From CBFHSF01 sp965661055 (GTDB lineage Bacteria; Bacteroidota; Bacteroidia; Flavobacteriales; Schleiferiaceae), in NCBI GenBank assembly GCA_965661055.1, contig CBFICS010000001.1, positions 268,072 to 332,071 on the forward strand: a stretch of 64,000 nt of DNA, given 5' to 3'. Below, piece by piece: positions 43,163-53,282 of this stretch (within the stretch, counting starts at the first letter, position 1; every line of letters starts with the position of its first letter). Below the pieces are notes generated by a model. The model was not told the origin of the DNA. It saw nothing but the letters and a program-made list of their open reading frames with translations, and did no database searches. The translations under genes and the position numbers were made by a program.

Positions 43163-45409
43163 ATGGAAAATACCTATTTTTTGTTAGTGCTATTACTATT
43201 CACTTTAGGGATCATTGATCTTGTTGTAGGAGTTAGTAATGATGCAGTAAACTTTTTAAATTCAGCTATTGGATCAAAGGTAGCTAATTTCAAAACCATT
43301 CTAATTGTTGCGAGTTTAGGTATTTTGGCAGGAGCAACATTCTCGAGTGGAATGATGGAAGTGGCTAGAAAAGGAATTTTTGTTCCAGGCTTCTTCACCT
43401 TTGATAAAATTATGATCATCTTTTTAGCAGTAATGTTAACAGACATTATTCTGCTTGACATATATAATTCTCTTGGGTTGCCAACTTCAACCACTGTTTC
43501 CATTGTATTTGAATTATTAGGAGCTGCCTTTATTGTTGGCTTTTTGTTTTCTGGAGAAAAAGAAGGAAAGACGGCTGTTGCAGATTATTTAAATTTTGAA
43601 AAGTCCATAAAGATTATTTCAGGAATATTTGCATCGATATTTATCTCGTTTAGTGCCGGAGCTATTGTACAGTACCTTACTAGAGTTGTATTCTCTTTTA
43701 ATTTTGAAGCAACGTTTAAAAAATTCGGAGGGATTTTTAGTGGTATAGCTATTTCATTCATTACCTATTTCTTGTTGGTAAAGGGCGCTAAAGGTTCTTC
43801 TTTCTTGACAGCAGATCAGTACGATTGGATTAAGGGAAATGCCATGTTAATTAACTTGGTGTCTTTCGTTTTCTGGACCATTGTTACCTATTTAATCATG
43901 TGGACAACCAAGTTCCACCCTTTAAAATTGGTTGTATTACTAGGTACTTTTTCACTTGCCATGGCCTTTGCAGGTAATGACTTGGTAAACTTTATCGGGG
44001 TTGCTGTGGCTGGTTTCCAGTCTTATGAGGCTTGGAGTGAGGCTTGGAGTATCAGTGGTATGCTGCCTTCAGAATTTTATATGGACTCATTAGGCGAAAA
44101 GGTAGCTACACCCACCATTCTTCTTTTGGGGGCTGGTTTGGTAATGGTGATTACCTTATGGTTCTCAGCGAAAGCTAAAAAAGTAACTGAAACAGAAGTT
44201 AGTTTAAGTCGCCAAGATGATGGAGATGAAAGATTTCGTCCTAACTTACTGTCTAGATCTATAGTTGGGGGTGCCATGGCCATTGGTAGAACCTTTGGTG
44301 CTGTGACAACCAACGATTGGAAGAACAGAGTTGGAAAGCAATTTGACGTTAACCGCAAGGTTTCGTTAAAAGAATCAGACCCACCAGCTTTTGATTTGTT
44401 AAGAGCTTCAGTAAACCTTATGGTGGCTTCAGTTCTTATTTCTTGGGCAACCTCAATGAAGATGCCATTGTCAACTACCTATGTTTCATTTATGGTGGCT
44501 ATGGGGTCATCGTTATCTGATAGAGCATGGGGTAGAGAAAGTGCAGTTTATCGTGTTGCTGGAGTATTAAGCGTTATTGGTGGATGGTTCATGACGGCTC
44601 TTGTAGCCTTTGTTACTGCAGGAATTTTTGGTGCCATTCTATATTATACAAATGTTGGTGGCGTCATCGCATTAACGGTATTAGCAGCCTTTATGTTAAT
44701 CAAGTCTCACGTCAACTTTAAAAAGAAATCTAAAGAGGACCTTGAGGATAATGCTGCGGTGTATGGCAATCTAGATGAAGTAGCTCAAGAGGCAAGACTT
44801 TCTACTATTAAGAGTATTAAAAGGGTGTCACATTCATTAAGTCTTAATATCAAAGGACTTATTGGTGAAAACACTGATATTCTTGCTAAGAATTACAAAG
44901 ATGTAAATAAGGCCTTTAAAAAGTCGCGTAAAAACAACGCTAAACTTGTCAAATTACTGCGCCAAATGGGTGACGGGAATGAAGAGGCTGGGGCAATTGT
45001 AGTTAGGGTAAACAGGTTAGTTCAAGATCTGGAAGAAACCAACTTAAAACTATCTACAAGTATTACTGAACACTTTAGTAACCACCATGAAGCACCCAAA
45101 GGTGAATACACAAATTTCTTGATGCACAATGAAGAAAAGTATTTACGTTTTATTGCAACCATAGTTGAGCAAATTGAGAAAATGGACTTTCAGAATTTTG
45201 AGTCAAATATGGCTGAGCGTAAAAGGCTTACACTAGAAATTGATGATCAAATCAAGAAACAAATTGAGATTATTCAAAAAGATGAAATTGGCAATCGCCT
45301 TGGCAATCTTCAAGTAAGTATACTTTTGGAAACAAAATCGTTACTTTCTCTTACAGCTAGAATATTTAAAATCTATACCCGATACGCATTTAGAGACAAG
45401 ATCTCATAA
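43163..45409 (+). CDS. PiT-family inorganic phosphate transporter with C-terminal PhoU-like region
   Basis: 748 residues from ATG 43163. The PHO4-family repeats are seen as GVSNDAVNFLNSAIGSK near the N-terminus and AGNDLVNFIGVAV in the second half; about ten or more membrane helices fill residues ~1-525. The last ~220 residues are cytosolic and helical (ISTIKSIKRVSHSLSLNIKG onward), like a fused PhoU/DUF47 regulatory domain. It imports phosphate with a cation. The following porin-like gene suggests uptake across both membranes. Confidence 0.92.
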   Translation: MENTYFLLVLLLFTLGIIDLVVGVSNDAVNFLNSAIGSKVANFKTILIVASLGILAGATFSSGMMEVARKGIFVPGFFTFDKIMIIFLAVMLTDIILLDIYNSLGLPTSTTVSIVFELLGAAFIVGFLFSGEKEGKTAVADYLNFEKSIKIISGIFASIFISFSAGAIVQYLTRVVFSFNFEATFKKFGGIFSGIAISFITYFLLVKGAKGSSFLTADQYDWIKGNAMLINLVSFVFWTIVTYLIMWTTKFHPLKLVVLLGTFSLAMAFAGNDLVNFIGVAVAGFQSYEAWSEAWSISGMLPSEFYMDSLGEKVATPTILLLGAGLVMVITLWFSAKAKKVTETEVSLSRQDDGDERFRPNLLSRSIVGGAMAIGRTFGAVTTNDWKNRVGKQFDVNRKVSLKESDPPAFDLLRASVNLMVASVLISWATSMKMPLSTTYVSFMVAMGSSLSDRAWGRESAVYRVAGVLSVIGGWFMTALVAFVTAGIFGAILYYTNVGGVIALTVLAAFMLIKSHVNFKKKSKEDLEDNAAVYGNLDEVAQEARLSTIKSIKRVSHSLSLNIKGLIGENTDILAKNYKDVNKAFKKSRKNNAKLVKLLRQMGDGNEEAGAIVVRVNRLVQDLEETNLKLSTSITEHFSNHHEAPKGEYTNFLMHNEEKYLRFIATIVEQIEKMDFQNFESNMAERKRLTLEIDDQIKKQIEIIQKDEIGNRLGNLQVSILLETKSLLSLTARIFKIYTRYAFRDKIS

Positions 45410-45438
45410 TCATTTCAGACATATTTTATTTTTCAATT

Positions 45439-46647
45439 ATGAATTTTCCTGCCACAAAAATTTTCATAATAGGAATCCTATTATTTAGCACTTCTGTTTT
45501 TTCACAAGAAGAAGGTCTTTTTAAAAAAGGTTTAGTCTATCAAAACGAAGACAACACCTTAAAAATGAAGTTCGGCTTAAGGATTCAATCCTTATTCTCT
45601 ACCAATTTTCGCGATTTTGAGGTGTTAGATGATCCAGCCTTAATATCTAGTGAATTCGGTATTAGAAGAGGGCGATTAAAGTTTGACGGTTTTGTTGGAA
45701 ACCCTAAATGGGAATACAAAGTTGAGCTTGCCCTTGGTAATAGGAACCTGGGTGATATTAGTGAGTTCAATAATATGGGAGCCCGCTTGGTGCTTGATGC
45801 GGTAGTTAAATACCACTTTACTAAGAAATACAGTTTATGGGTAGGGCAGACTAAGTTGCCGGGTAACCGTGAGCGAGTGGTGTCTTCTCAAAAACTGCAA
45901 TTTGTTGACCGAAATATCGCTAACTTTCGTTTTAACCTAGACCGTGATCAAGGAATCCAGTTTCGCGCAAAAGAAAGTTTTGGTAAAACCAAATTTAAAT
46001 GGGCACTGGCCATTTCTATGGGAGAGGGAAGAAATATTACTGCAGAAAACCAAGGTGGATTTGAATATACAGCACGTGCTGAGTGGTTGCCGTTTGGTGC
46101 TTTCTCTGGAAAAGGTGATTACGTAGAATCTGATATAGAACGTGAAAAAACGCCAAAACTATCCATTGGTGCTTCCTACGACTATAATGTTGGTGCCGCT
46201 CGAGTAAGAAGCAACCAAGGAAATTGGCTTTATGACTCTTTGGGTAACGTGGCTGAAGCAGACCTGTCTACTTTTATTGCAGACTTTATGTTTAAGTACA
46301 ACGGTTGGAGTGCAACGGGAGAATATTTTTATAGAAACACTGAGAATCCTTTGGTTTTAGATTGGAATGGCTCAGTGTTAGGGGCCTACTACATTGGTCA
46401 AGGTTTAAGGACTCAGGTTGGTTATTTGTTCCGTTCAAACTGGGAACTCGCAGGTAGATTTTCTTACGTTACGCCTGATGTTCAGTCAGACAGTAGAGGT
46501 AATTATCAGCAATATACCTTAGGTGTTTCTAAATACATTTATGGCCATACAGTGAAAGTTCAATCGGATGTTTCTTATATGCATTATGATAATGTTGCAG
46601 AAGCAGATCCGCTTATGTTTAGGCTCCAATTAGAAGTTGGATTCTAA
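45439..46647 (+). CDS. OprO/OprP-like phosphate-selective porin
   Basis: 402 residues with signal peptide (STSVFSQEEG). Beta-rich sequence with the family start KFGLRIQSLFSTNF, IRRGRLKFDGFVGNPKWEYKVELALG, and a strand ending in a C-terminal Phe (LQLEVGF), typical of outer-membrane barrels. It lies 29 bp after the Pit permease, so it probably supplies phosphate to it; substrate choice in the barrel cannot be read from sequence. Confidence 0.9.
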   Translation: MNFPATKIFIIGILLFSTSVFSQEEGLFKKGLVYQNEDNTLKMKFGLRIQSLFSTNFRDFEVLDDPALISSEFGIRRGRLKFDGFVGNPKWEYKVELALGNRNLGDISEFNNMGARLVLDAVVKYHFTKKYSLWVGQTKLPGNRERVVSSQKLQFVDRNIANFRFNLDRDQGIQFRAKESFGKTKFKWALAISMGEGRNITAENQGGFEYTARAEWLPFGAFSGKGDYVESDIEREKTPKLSIGASYDYNVGAARVRSNQGNWLYDSLGNVAEADLSTFIADFMFKYNGWSATGEYFYRNTENPLVLDWNGSVLGAYYIGQGLRTQVGYLFRSNWELAGRFSYVTPDVQSDSRGNYQQYTLGVSKYIYGHTVKVQSDVSYMHYDNVAEADPLMFRLQLEVGF

Positions 46648-46664
46648 AATATTGAAAAGCAAAT

Positions 46665-46695
46665 AAAGGCGGCTCATTTGAGCCGCCTTTTTTGG
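46665..46695. terminator. Bidirectional terminator after the phosphate operon
   Basis: AAAGGCGGCTCA / TGAGCCGCCTTT stem with a TT loop and T run; the convergent peptidase gene ends at 46699. Confidence 0.92.
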
Positions 46696-46698
46696 TGT

Positions 46699-48072
46699 CT
46701 ATTGTTTTGCAAAGTGTTTGTAGAACAACGGAATGGTTTCAATACCCTTTAGGAAGTTAAAGACCCCATAGTGCTCATTGGGTGAATGTATGGCATCAGA
46801 ATCTAATCCAAACCCGAACAAAATTGATTTGGTGCCCAATTCTTTTTCAAAAAGGGCAACAATTGGAATGGAACCTCCAGACCTAACTGGAATTGGTTTT
46901 TTTCCAAAAGATTCTTCCATGGCTGCAGAAGCAGCTAAATACCCTTTACTATCTGTTGGAGAAACATAAGGATGTCCGCCGTGGTGGGGAGTAACTTTTA
47001 CTTTAACACAATCCGGTGCAATAGATTCAAAGTGCTTTGCGAATAATTGAGTTATTTTTTCAGGATCTTGCCCTGGTACTAATCTCATTGAAATTTTAGC
47101 ATAGGCCTTTGATGCGATCACGGTCTTTGCTCCTTCTCCTATGTAACCACCCCAAATTCCGTTTACGTCTAATGTGGGTCTTATCGATGCGCGTTCTGGG
47201 GTTGAGTATCCCTTTTCTCCCCAAACATCACCAAGGTCTAATGCTTTTTTATAGTTGTCAAGAGAGAATGGGGCTTTAGCCATTTCAGCTCTTTCTTCTG
47301 AACTTAATTCAATAACATCATCATAAAACCCTTTTACCGTAATGTGATTGTCCTCGTCGTGCAGAGAAGCAATCATTTGCGAAAGAATGTTGATTGGGTT
47401 TGCCACAGCTCCTCCGTAAAGACCTGAGTGTAAATCCCTGTTAGGACCTGTAACCTCTACTTCTACGTAGCTAAGGCCTCTTAGTCCTGTGGTGATAGAA
47501 GGCGTGTCGTTGGCCAACATTCCGGTATCAGAGATTAAGATAATATCTGATGATAATTTTTCTTTATTACGAGAAACAAACCAAGCTAGGTTTTCAGAAC
47601 CAACCTCTTCTTCACCTTCAATCATAAACTTGACATTACAAGGAAGGTTGTTGGTTTTCATCATGGTTTCAAAGGCTTTTACATGCATAAACATTTGACC
47701 TTTGTCATCACAAGCGCCTCTTGCAAAAATGGCTCCCTCAGGGTGAATATCAGTTTTTTTAATCGTTGGCTCAAAAGGAGGAGTGTCCCATAGATCAATA
47801 GGGTCAGCTGGCTGAACATCATAGTGCCCATATACTAAAACAGTTGGAAGACTTTTATCTAAAATTTTTTCTGCATAAACCACTGGGTATCCGGGGGTTT
47901 CACAAACTTCAACATTTTCAGCACCTGCTTTTTTCAAGCTATTGGCCACAACGTCGGCAGTTTTTAAAACGTCTCCTTTGAAGTTTGCATCAGCACTTAC
48001 CGACGGAATACGCAGAATTTCAAAGAGTTCCTCTAAAAATCTGTCTTTATTTTCACGAATGTAATTATTCAT
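46699..48072 (-). CDS. M20/M25/M40 family dipeptidase
   Basis: 457 residues. Metal-binding motifs of family M20: VYGHYDVQPADP (His, Asp), GACDDKGQ, MIEGEEEVGSEN with the catalytic Glu pair, SDTG. A lid/dimer domain is inserted (~200-315), with DLHSGLYGG. The enzyme is close to cytosolic non-specific dipeptidases (CNDP/PepV-like), cleaving dipeptides with two zinc ions. No signal peptide, so it acts in the cytosol. Confidence 0.92.
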   Translation of the reverse strand: MNNYIRENKDRFLEELFEILRIPSVSADANFKGDVLKTADVVANSLKKAGAENVEVCETPGYPVVYAEKILDKSLPTVLVYGHYDVQPADPIDLWDTPPFEPTIKKTDIHPEGAIFARGACDDKGQMFMHVKAFETMMKTNNLPCNVKFMIEGEEEVGSENLAWFVSRNKEKLSSDIILISDTGMLANDTPSITTGLRGLSYVEVEVTGPNRDLHSGLYGGAVANPINILSQMIASLHDEDNHITVKGFYDDVIELSSEERAEMAKAPFSLDNYKKALDLGDVWGEKGYSTPERASIRPTLDVNGIWGGYIGEGAKTVIASKAYAKISMRLVPGQDPEKITQLFAKHFESIAPDCVKVKVTPHHGGHPYVSPTDSKGYLAASAAMEESFGKKPIPVRSGGSIPIVALFEKELGTKSILFGFGLDSDAIHSPNEHYGVFNFLKGIETIPLFYKHFAKQ

Positions 48073-48206
48073 TTTTCAAACTTTAAAAATTCTGTGTGAA
48101 GGTAAGGAACCCTGTTCTTTTTGAAAAGAAAATGTCTTACGTATACTCATTTATGTTTTTTAAATTCAGTGGGTTTGATTACTTTGCAAGGGACAATAAA
48201 TTAGAT

Positions 48207-50429
48207 ATGAAAAGAACTCTCTTCGTCTTGGTCTTTGGGCTGTTGATGATGCAAAACGGATTCGCTCAATTCGGCGTCCTTTCTGCAGGTACCTACCAAA
48301 ACCCTTTGTGGTTGGCCCAGAATATTTTGGTTGATCCAAATTTTACGGTTACAGCACCGATAAATTTCTCAAATGGAACATTTGTAAGTCAATCTAATAC
48401 GGCTCAATTAGGAGTTTTTTACGGAGGAAATAATACTTCATTAGGTATTGATTCTGGCATTGTAATGTCAACAGGGTCTGCAATAGGTGTTGTTCCAGGA
48501 AGTACGTTTACTAATCCGAATGTTTCAACGCCTTCTGCAAACTTGACAAATGTTGTGAGTCAAATAATGTATAACTATAATTCAGCTACCCAAACTCCCC
48601 ACGATAAGGTGATTTTGGCTTTTTCTTTTATTGCTCCTTCTGACTCCATTTCTTTCGAGTATATTTTTGCCTCAGCAGAGTATGCAAGTTATACATGTTC
48701 TCAATACAATGATGTTTTTGGTTTTTTCTTAATTGGTCCAGGCATAAATGGTAATACAGGAATTGACACAGTAAATTTGGCATCCATCCCAAATACGACT
48801 CCGCCAATCCCGGTTTGCGTGAATTCAGTGAACTCAGGTACAGGGGGAACACCTGCATATTGTACCCATGTAAATCCAAATTATACAACAACAACTGGTT
48901 ATTTTGTCGGTAACGTTACTGGGTTGAATTCTTCAGAAATTACTGGTCATACAGTGCCCTTTACAGCTGAAGCACAAGTCACATGTGGCGCGGTTTATAC
49001 CATCAAAATGATGGTTGCTGATGTTTCTGATGGAATTCTCAATTCACATGTGTTTTTAAAGGCTAATAGTTTCACGGTGCCTACTTTAAACCTAAGTTCA
49101 TCAACCAACTCAGGTTCTGCCATTACAGACTCTTTAATCGTAGAAGGATGTCCGGCTCAGGAATTTATTGTTGAAAAATCAGGGAACTTAAACTCTGATA
49201 TGACCATTAATTTTATAAAATCAGGTACCGCAGTAGAGGGCGTAGATTACACAAACTTCCCTGATTCCTTATATATTCCTGCGGGTAAATCTGCTGATAC
49301 CATTGTGTTTTATGCTATAGACGATGGGGTAGCCGAACCTAATGAGGATCTTATTATTACCATGCTTTCCACTACCACCGCTTGTTGGAGTTATCCATCA
49401 ATGCAGAAAACTTTCTATATAAGAGATGCGGTTCCATTGAATGTTAATTCCACTATAACAATAAGTGGAACTGATACAGTTTATTGTCCCGGTGAAACGG
49501 TAGAAATTCAAGGAGGTTTTACAGGCGGTGAGGCTAACTCCCACGGGTTCTGGTTAGATGATCCTACGTTACCGGCCATTCGTCAAGTTACCCCTACACA
49601 AACCACCACTTATTACTATGGCGCTATTACAGAATGTAAAGCAGACACCATAATTGATTCGGTGACTATTTATTTAGCGAACTACACACCCATGTCTAGC
49701 ACAGGTGACTCTGCACTTATTTGTCAAGGGGATCAAGTGGTTATTTACGCTACGCCTCAAGACGGAACCCCTCCTTACCAAATAACGTGGGGAAATAGCA
49801 CGGTAGGCACCTCTATTTCTGTAAGTCCAATGGATACTACTTGGTATTATTATCAAGTCATCGATAATTGTGCTCAAGTCTTTAATGATTCGGTTAGGGT
49901 AAATGTAGCTCCACAACCAGTGGCTTCGTTTAGTTACGGTCAAAATCCTACCAACCCGCTTAGCATTGAGTTTAGAAATCACTCTACTCATGCGGTTAGT
50001 TATTTATGGGATTTTGGAGATGGAGTTACCTCTTCAGATACTACACCAACCGTAGACTATGATAGACCGGGAACTTATCCTGCTACCCTTACAGTAATTA
50101 GTGAACATGGTTGTGTAGATGACTTTACCTATGACGTATTGGTAGAAACCGATTATTACCTTTACTTACCTACTGCCTTTACACCAGATGGTGATGGATT
50201 GAATGAGGTGTTTGGTCCACAAGGTGTTGGTTTTGATCGTTATGAGATGATTATTACCAACCGGTGGGGTAATGTGGTGTTCCGCACCAATGATATTAAT
50301 ATTGGGTGGGATGGAACATTTAATGGGGTTATGGCTAAGCCAGATGTTTATGCCTACAAAATATTAATTACCATTCCGGTAACTGGTGAAATTGTTCAAA
50401 AGGAAGGTACCTTTATTCTAACTCGATAA
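48207..50429 (+). CDS. T9SS-exported adhesin-like protein: choice-of-anchor L, PKD and gliding C-terminal domain
   Basis: 740 residues from ATG 48207, where a clean signal peptide (MKRTLFVLVFG...NGFAQ) begins; the earlier ATG at 48096 adds 37 residues before it. Order: choice-of-anchor L domain (~20-230, with FEYIFASAEYASYTCSQYNDVFGFF), beta-sandwich repeats (~240-500), a PKD domain (~595-670, SYLWDFGDG), and the gliding-motility-associated C-terminal domain (YLPTAFTPDGDGLNEVF ... GTFILTR) that directs export by T9SS and surface attachment. Likely a cell-surface adhesin or matrix protein. It is one of the cargo proteins for the gld system in this window. Confidence 0.9.
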   Translation: MKRTLFVLVFGLLMMQNGFAQFGVLSAGTYQNPLWLAQNILVDPNFTVTAPINFSNGTFVSQSNTAQLGVFYGGNNTSLGIDSGIVMSTGSAIGVVPGSTFTNPNVSTPSANLTNVVSQIMYNYNSATQTPHDKVILAFSFIAPSDSISFEYIFASAEYASYTCSQYNDVFGFFLIGPGINGNTGIDTVNLASIPNTTPPIPVCVNSVNSGTGGTPAYCTHVNPNYTTTTGYFVGNVTGLNSSEITGHTVPFTAEAQVTCGAVYTIKMMVADVSDGILNSHVFLKANSFTVPTLNLSSSTNSGSAITDSLIVEGCPAQEFIVEKSGNLNSDMTINFIKSGTAVEGVDYTNFPDSLYIPAGKSADTIVFYAIDDGVAEPNEDLIITMLSTTTACWSYPSMQKTFYIRDAVPLNVNSTITISGTDTVYCPGETVEIQGGFTGGEANSHGFWLDDPTLPAIRQVTPTQTTTYYYGAITECKADTIIDSVTIYLANYTPMSSTGDSALICQGDQVVIYATPQDGTPPYQITWGNSTVGTSISVSPMDTTWYYYQVIDNCAQVFNDSVRVNVAPQPVASFSYGQNPTNPLSIEFRNHSTHAVSYLWDFGDGVTSSDTTPTVDYDRPGTYPATLTVISEHGCVDDFTYDVLVETDYYLYLPTAFTPDGDGLNEVFGPQGVGFDRYEMIITNRWGNVVFRTNDINIGWDGTFNGVMAKPDVYAYKILITIPVTGEIVQKEGTFILTR

Positions 50430-50431
50430 GA

Positions 50432-51313
50432 TTAATGAAATAAAGGGATTGAAAAGACCCCGCATATTACCAAGACCTTGCAAATTGTATTAATGATTTG
50501 CAGGGTTTTTTGGTTTTTTGCCCATTGCAATAAGGCAATACTCAGGATGAGAACAATGAGTTGAATCACCAAAAAAATGTGTAAGGGCTTTTCTGCATGT
50601 GGCCATACTAGGTAGGTGAAAAATGCAGAGGGTAGAGAAATTAACACCGTGTATTTCTTAGCATTTTCTATCCCCTTTACTACAGGAAGTGTTGGGTAAC
50701 CAGAAAGAGTGTCTCCTTTGACTCCCATCATATCTTTAATAATTTCCCTAAAGAAATTTAATGACCAAAAAATTCCCACTAGTGGAAAAATGTAATACTC
50801 AGTAATTGGGTAATAGAAGAAAATACCGAAAAATGGTGCAATACTAAGCCCGCTAGCCACTAAATTCCCCAAGAGGGTAACCTTCTTAAACTTATGTGAA
50901 TAAAGCCATAAAAAAAAGGCATATGCGCTAAAGAATAACAAAGCCCTCCATGAAATAGAAAGTGCAAATAAACTTCCAAAAATATTGAAGCCAAAATAGA
51001 AGTTTAGCTTGGTTCTTTTTCTAAGTAGTTTTTCAAAAGATGTTTGCAAAGGCCTGTTGATAAGGTCTTTTTCATGGTCGTAGAAATTGTTTATGATAAA
51101 GCCTGCCGATACTATTAATACCGTGGCGATAATAATCTTATGAAGGTTTAAATCTAGTAATACAGCATGCCAAGCAACTCTGTCATTCATAAGAAAAATG
51201 GCCGCTAAGTACTGGGCAATAACTAAAAGGATAATGTTGTACCACCTTACTATTGAAAGTAAGGCGATGAATTTTAGGGCATTGGCCTTTATGTTTTGCC
51301 CTGGTTCAGGCAT
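50432..51313 (-). CDS. UbiA family prenyltransferase
   Basis: 293 residues, eight to nine membrane helices. Both Asp-rich motifs are visible: NNFYDHEKD (first) and REIIKDMMGVKGD (second). UbiA enzymes join a prenyl chain to an acceptor in the membrane. Position directly after mevalonate kinase and mvaD links it to isoprenoid use. Bacteroidota relatives are often labelled geranylgeranylglycerol-phosphate transferase; menaquinone or other acceptors are also possible. It overlaps the kinase stop by 1 bp. Confidence 0.85.
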   Translation of the reverse strand: MPEPGQNIKANALKFIALLSIVRWYNIILLVIAQYLAAIFLMNDRVAWHAVLLDLNLHKIIIATVLIVSAGFIINNFYDHEKDLINRPLQTSFEKLLRKRTKLNFYFGFNIFGSLFALSISWRALLFFSAYAFFLWLYSHKFKKVTLLGNLVASGLSIAPFFGIFFYYPITEYYIFPLVGIFWSLNFFREIIKDMMGVKGDTLSGYPTLPVVKGIENAKKYTVLISLPSAFFTYLVWPHAEKPLHIFLVIQLIVLILSIALLQWAKNQKTLQIINTICKVLVICGVFSIPLFH

Positions 51314-52254
51314 CAGAATCTATAAATTACTTCCGGATTGTGTCCTTCTAGGTGTTTTTTAGCTTCTTCAATATCTCTGGTGAAACCAAGAATGTATCCG
51401 CCGCCTCCTGATCCGCATAATTTTAAATAATATGCTTCACTTTCAATTCCCTTTTCCCATAAATGCAAAAATCCATTGGGAATCATAGGGGTAAAGTTTT
51501 CAAGAGCCAGGGCAGAAAGGTGTTTTAAATTAGAAAACAATGGTTTGATATCTCCTTTTAAAAAGGCTTTGATACAAGCATCATTATACTTTGTAAACTG
51601 GTTTTTAAGCATAGACTTGAACCCTTCGTTTTTCATTCTTTCCATGAAAATATTAACCATAGGTTGAGTCTCGCCAGGCTGTCCAGAATTGAGTAAAAAT
51701 ATGGCTCCTTTACCAGAAGTAGATTCGTTTGGAAGAGCAACTGTGCCTAAATCTTCTTTTGACTTTATTAATAGGGGTAAATTCAGGTAACAAATTAATG
51801 GGTCAATACCTGAACTCTTTCCATGAAAATAAGACTCTAATTTTGAAAAAATCGACTTTAACTTTATGATGTTGTCTTTGCTAATACCCATTTCTGAATC
51901 GATCTTTTCAATGGCATATTTATCGTAAATAGCAGCCACCAAAGCCCCACTAGATCCAACTCCAAAGCCTTGAGGAATGGATGAGTCAAAGTGCAGTCCT
52001 TTTTTGATATCACTTTCAAAAGCCACTAAATCAAGTTCAACTGGCGAAGTGTTGTCTGCCTTTAGAGACTTTAAGTGCGATAAATATTTATCTAGGTGAA
52101 AGTTAGAATTCTTACTTTTTTCACAGGCATTTTCAGAAAACTTAAATGCTCCCTTATAAAAATTGTAAGGAATAGAAAGACCCATGGAGTCTTTAATTAT
52201 TCCGTATTCACCGAATAATAAAATCTTTGCGTAAAAAAGAGGGTCTCTTTTCAT
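51313..52254 (-). CDS. mvk: Mevalonate kinase (GHMP kinase)
   Basis: 313 residues. GHMP motif 2 as PQGFGVGSSGALVAAIYDKYA and motif 3 as LCGSGGGGYILGF; AKILLFGEYGII at the start is motif 1 of mevalonate kinases, and SGIDPLICY follows motif 2. It phosphorylates mevalonate. Phosphomevalonate kinase is not in the window. The operon order here (mvaD 2 bp upstream, UbiA downstream) supports isoprenoid synthesis over galactokinase or homoserine kinase. Confidence 0.88.
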   Translation of the reverse strand: MKRDPLFYAKILLFGEYGIIKDSMGLSIPYNFYKGAFKFSENACEKSKNSNFHLDKYLSHLKSLKADNTSPVELDLVAFESDIKKGLHFDSSIPQGFGVGSSGALVAAIYDKYAIEKIDSEMGISKDNIIKLKSIFSKLESYFHGKSSGIDPLICYLNLPLLIKSKEDLGTVALPNESTSGKGAIFLLNSGQPGETQPMVNIFMERMKNEGFKSMLKNQFTKYNDACIKAFLKGDIKPLFSNLKHLSALALENFTPMIPNGFLHLWEKGIESEAYYLKLCGSGGGGYILGFTRDIEEAKKHLEGHNPEVIYRF

Positions 52255-52256
52255 GA

Positions 52257-53282
52257 TTATAATTTAGTAGGACCATTACCCACCTTATCACAAATATAAG
52301 CTGAGTCTTTACAATATCCAACCAATACCTCATTAACCAGTTTCATGACTAATTGTTCATGCTCTTCAGGGTAGAGCAGGTGCACGTTGGCCCCAGCGTC
52401 TAATGTGAAGTATGCAGGTATTTTTGTTTCTCGTCTAAAATCCCAAATGGCCTCAATGATTTTTAAGGTATTGGGCTTCATTAAAATAAAATAGGGATTT
52501 GAAGCCATCATCATTGCGTGCAATGTTAATGCTTCCGATTCAACCAATTTTCCAAAATCATCTAATTCACCATCTTTTAGAATAGGAATCAGGTTAGACA
52601 AGTTTTTATTAGCACTGGCAAATCTTGCTTCAGCATAAGGATGATCTTTCATCAAACCATGCCCAACAGTACTAGAGACTTTCTTTTCACCCACATCAAC
52701 TAATAGGACAATGTCTTTATAGGTCATAAATACATCGTCAACCTCTCCAGAAAAAGGGACCGCATATTCTTGGTGAGAATTTTTCACTTGACTATGTGAA
52801 CCCCAAACGACTAAGCCTCCGTAAACAGATCTAGAGGCAGAGCCAGAACCAATTCTACTGAGAACACTAGCTCTTCGGTAAAAATCGTTTAACTCGTGGC
52901 CCATTTCCTCGTGAATCTGTAATAGACAAAGAGAAAGGGCGCTCATACCACTTGCAGATGAAGCGATGCCACTGCTGTGTGGAAATGAATTGGAAGTTTC
53001 TATGGTAAGGTGATGCCCTTTAATCCACGGTATAATTCCACTTATTTTTTCTAAATACGTTTGAATTTTTGGTCTAAAAGAATCCACTTCTTGACCATCT
53101 AATAAAACGTCAAATGAAAAGTCTCCGCCCCAGAGCTTCTCTTTAACACTCAACTGAGTGGTGGTGGCACATTGGTCAAGAGTAAAGCTAATAGAAGGGT
53201 TAGAAGGCAGCTGATTGCTGTACTTACCCCAATACTTTACGAGCGCAATGTTGCTAGGACTTTTCCATTTTGCCGTTTTCAT
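52257..53282 (-). CDS. mvaD: Diphosphomevalonate decarboxylase
   Basis: 341 residues. Family start KWKSPSNIALVKYWGKY...LPSNPSISFTLD, the ATP-binding HSSGIASSASGMSALSLCL, and ASRSVYGGLVVWG with the conserved Ser/Arg; C-terminal TLDAGANVHLLY holds the catalytic Asp. It makes isopentenyl diphosphate from mevalonate diphosphate. Its start overlaps the fabD stop by 4 bp. Confidence 0.95.
   Translation of the reverse strand: MKTAKWKSPSNIALVKYWGKYSNQLPSNPSISFTLDQCATTTQLSVKEKLWGGDFSFDVLLDGQEVDSFRPKIQTYLEKISGIIPWIKGHHLTIETSNSFPHSSGIASSASGMSALSLCLLQIHEEMGHELNDFYRRASVLSRIGSGSASRSVYGGLVVWGSHSQVKNSHQEYAVPFSGEVDDVFMTYKDIVLLVDVGEKKVSSTVGHGLMKDHPYAEARFASANKNLSNLIPILKDGELDDFGKLVESEALTLHAMMMASNPYFILMKPNTLKIIEAIWDFRRETKIPAYFTLDAGANVHLLYPEEHEQLVMKLVNEVLVGYCKDSAYICDKVGNGPTKL

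Noticed and set aside
50440..50510. Hairpin-like sequence with T run near the UbiA stop
   Set aside because: The pairing is interrupted and lies inside the UbiA coding region.
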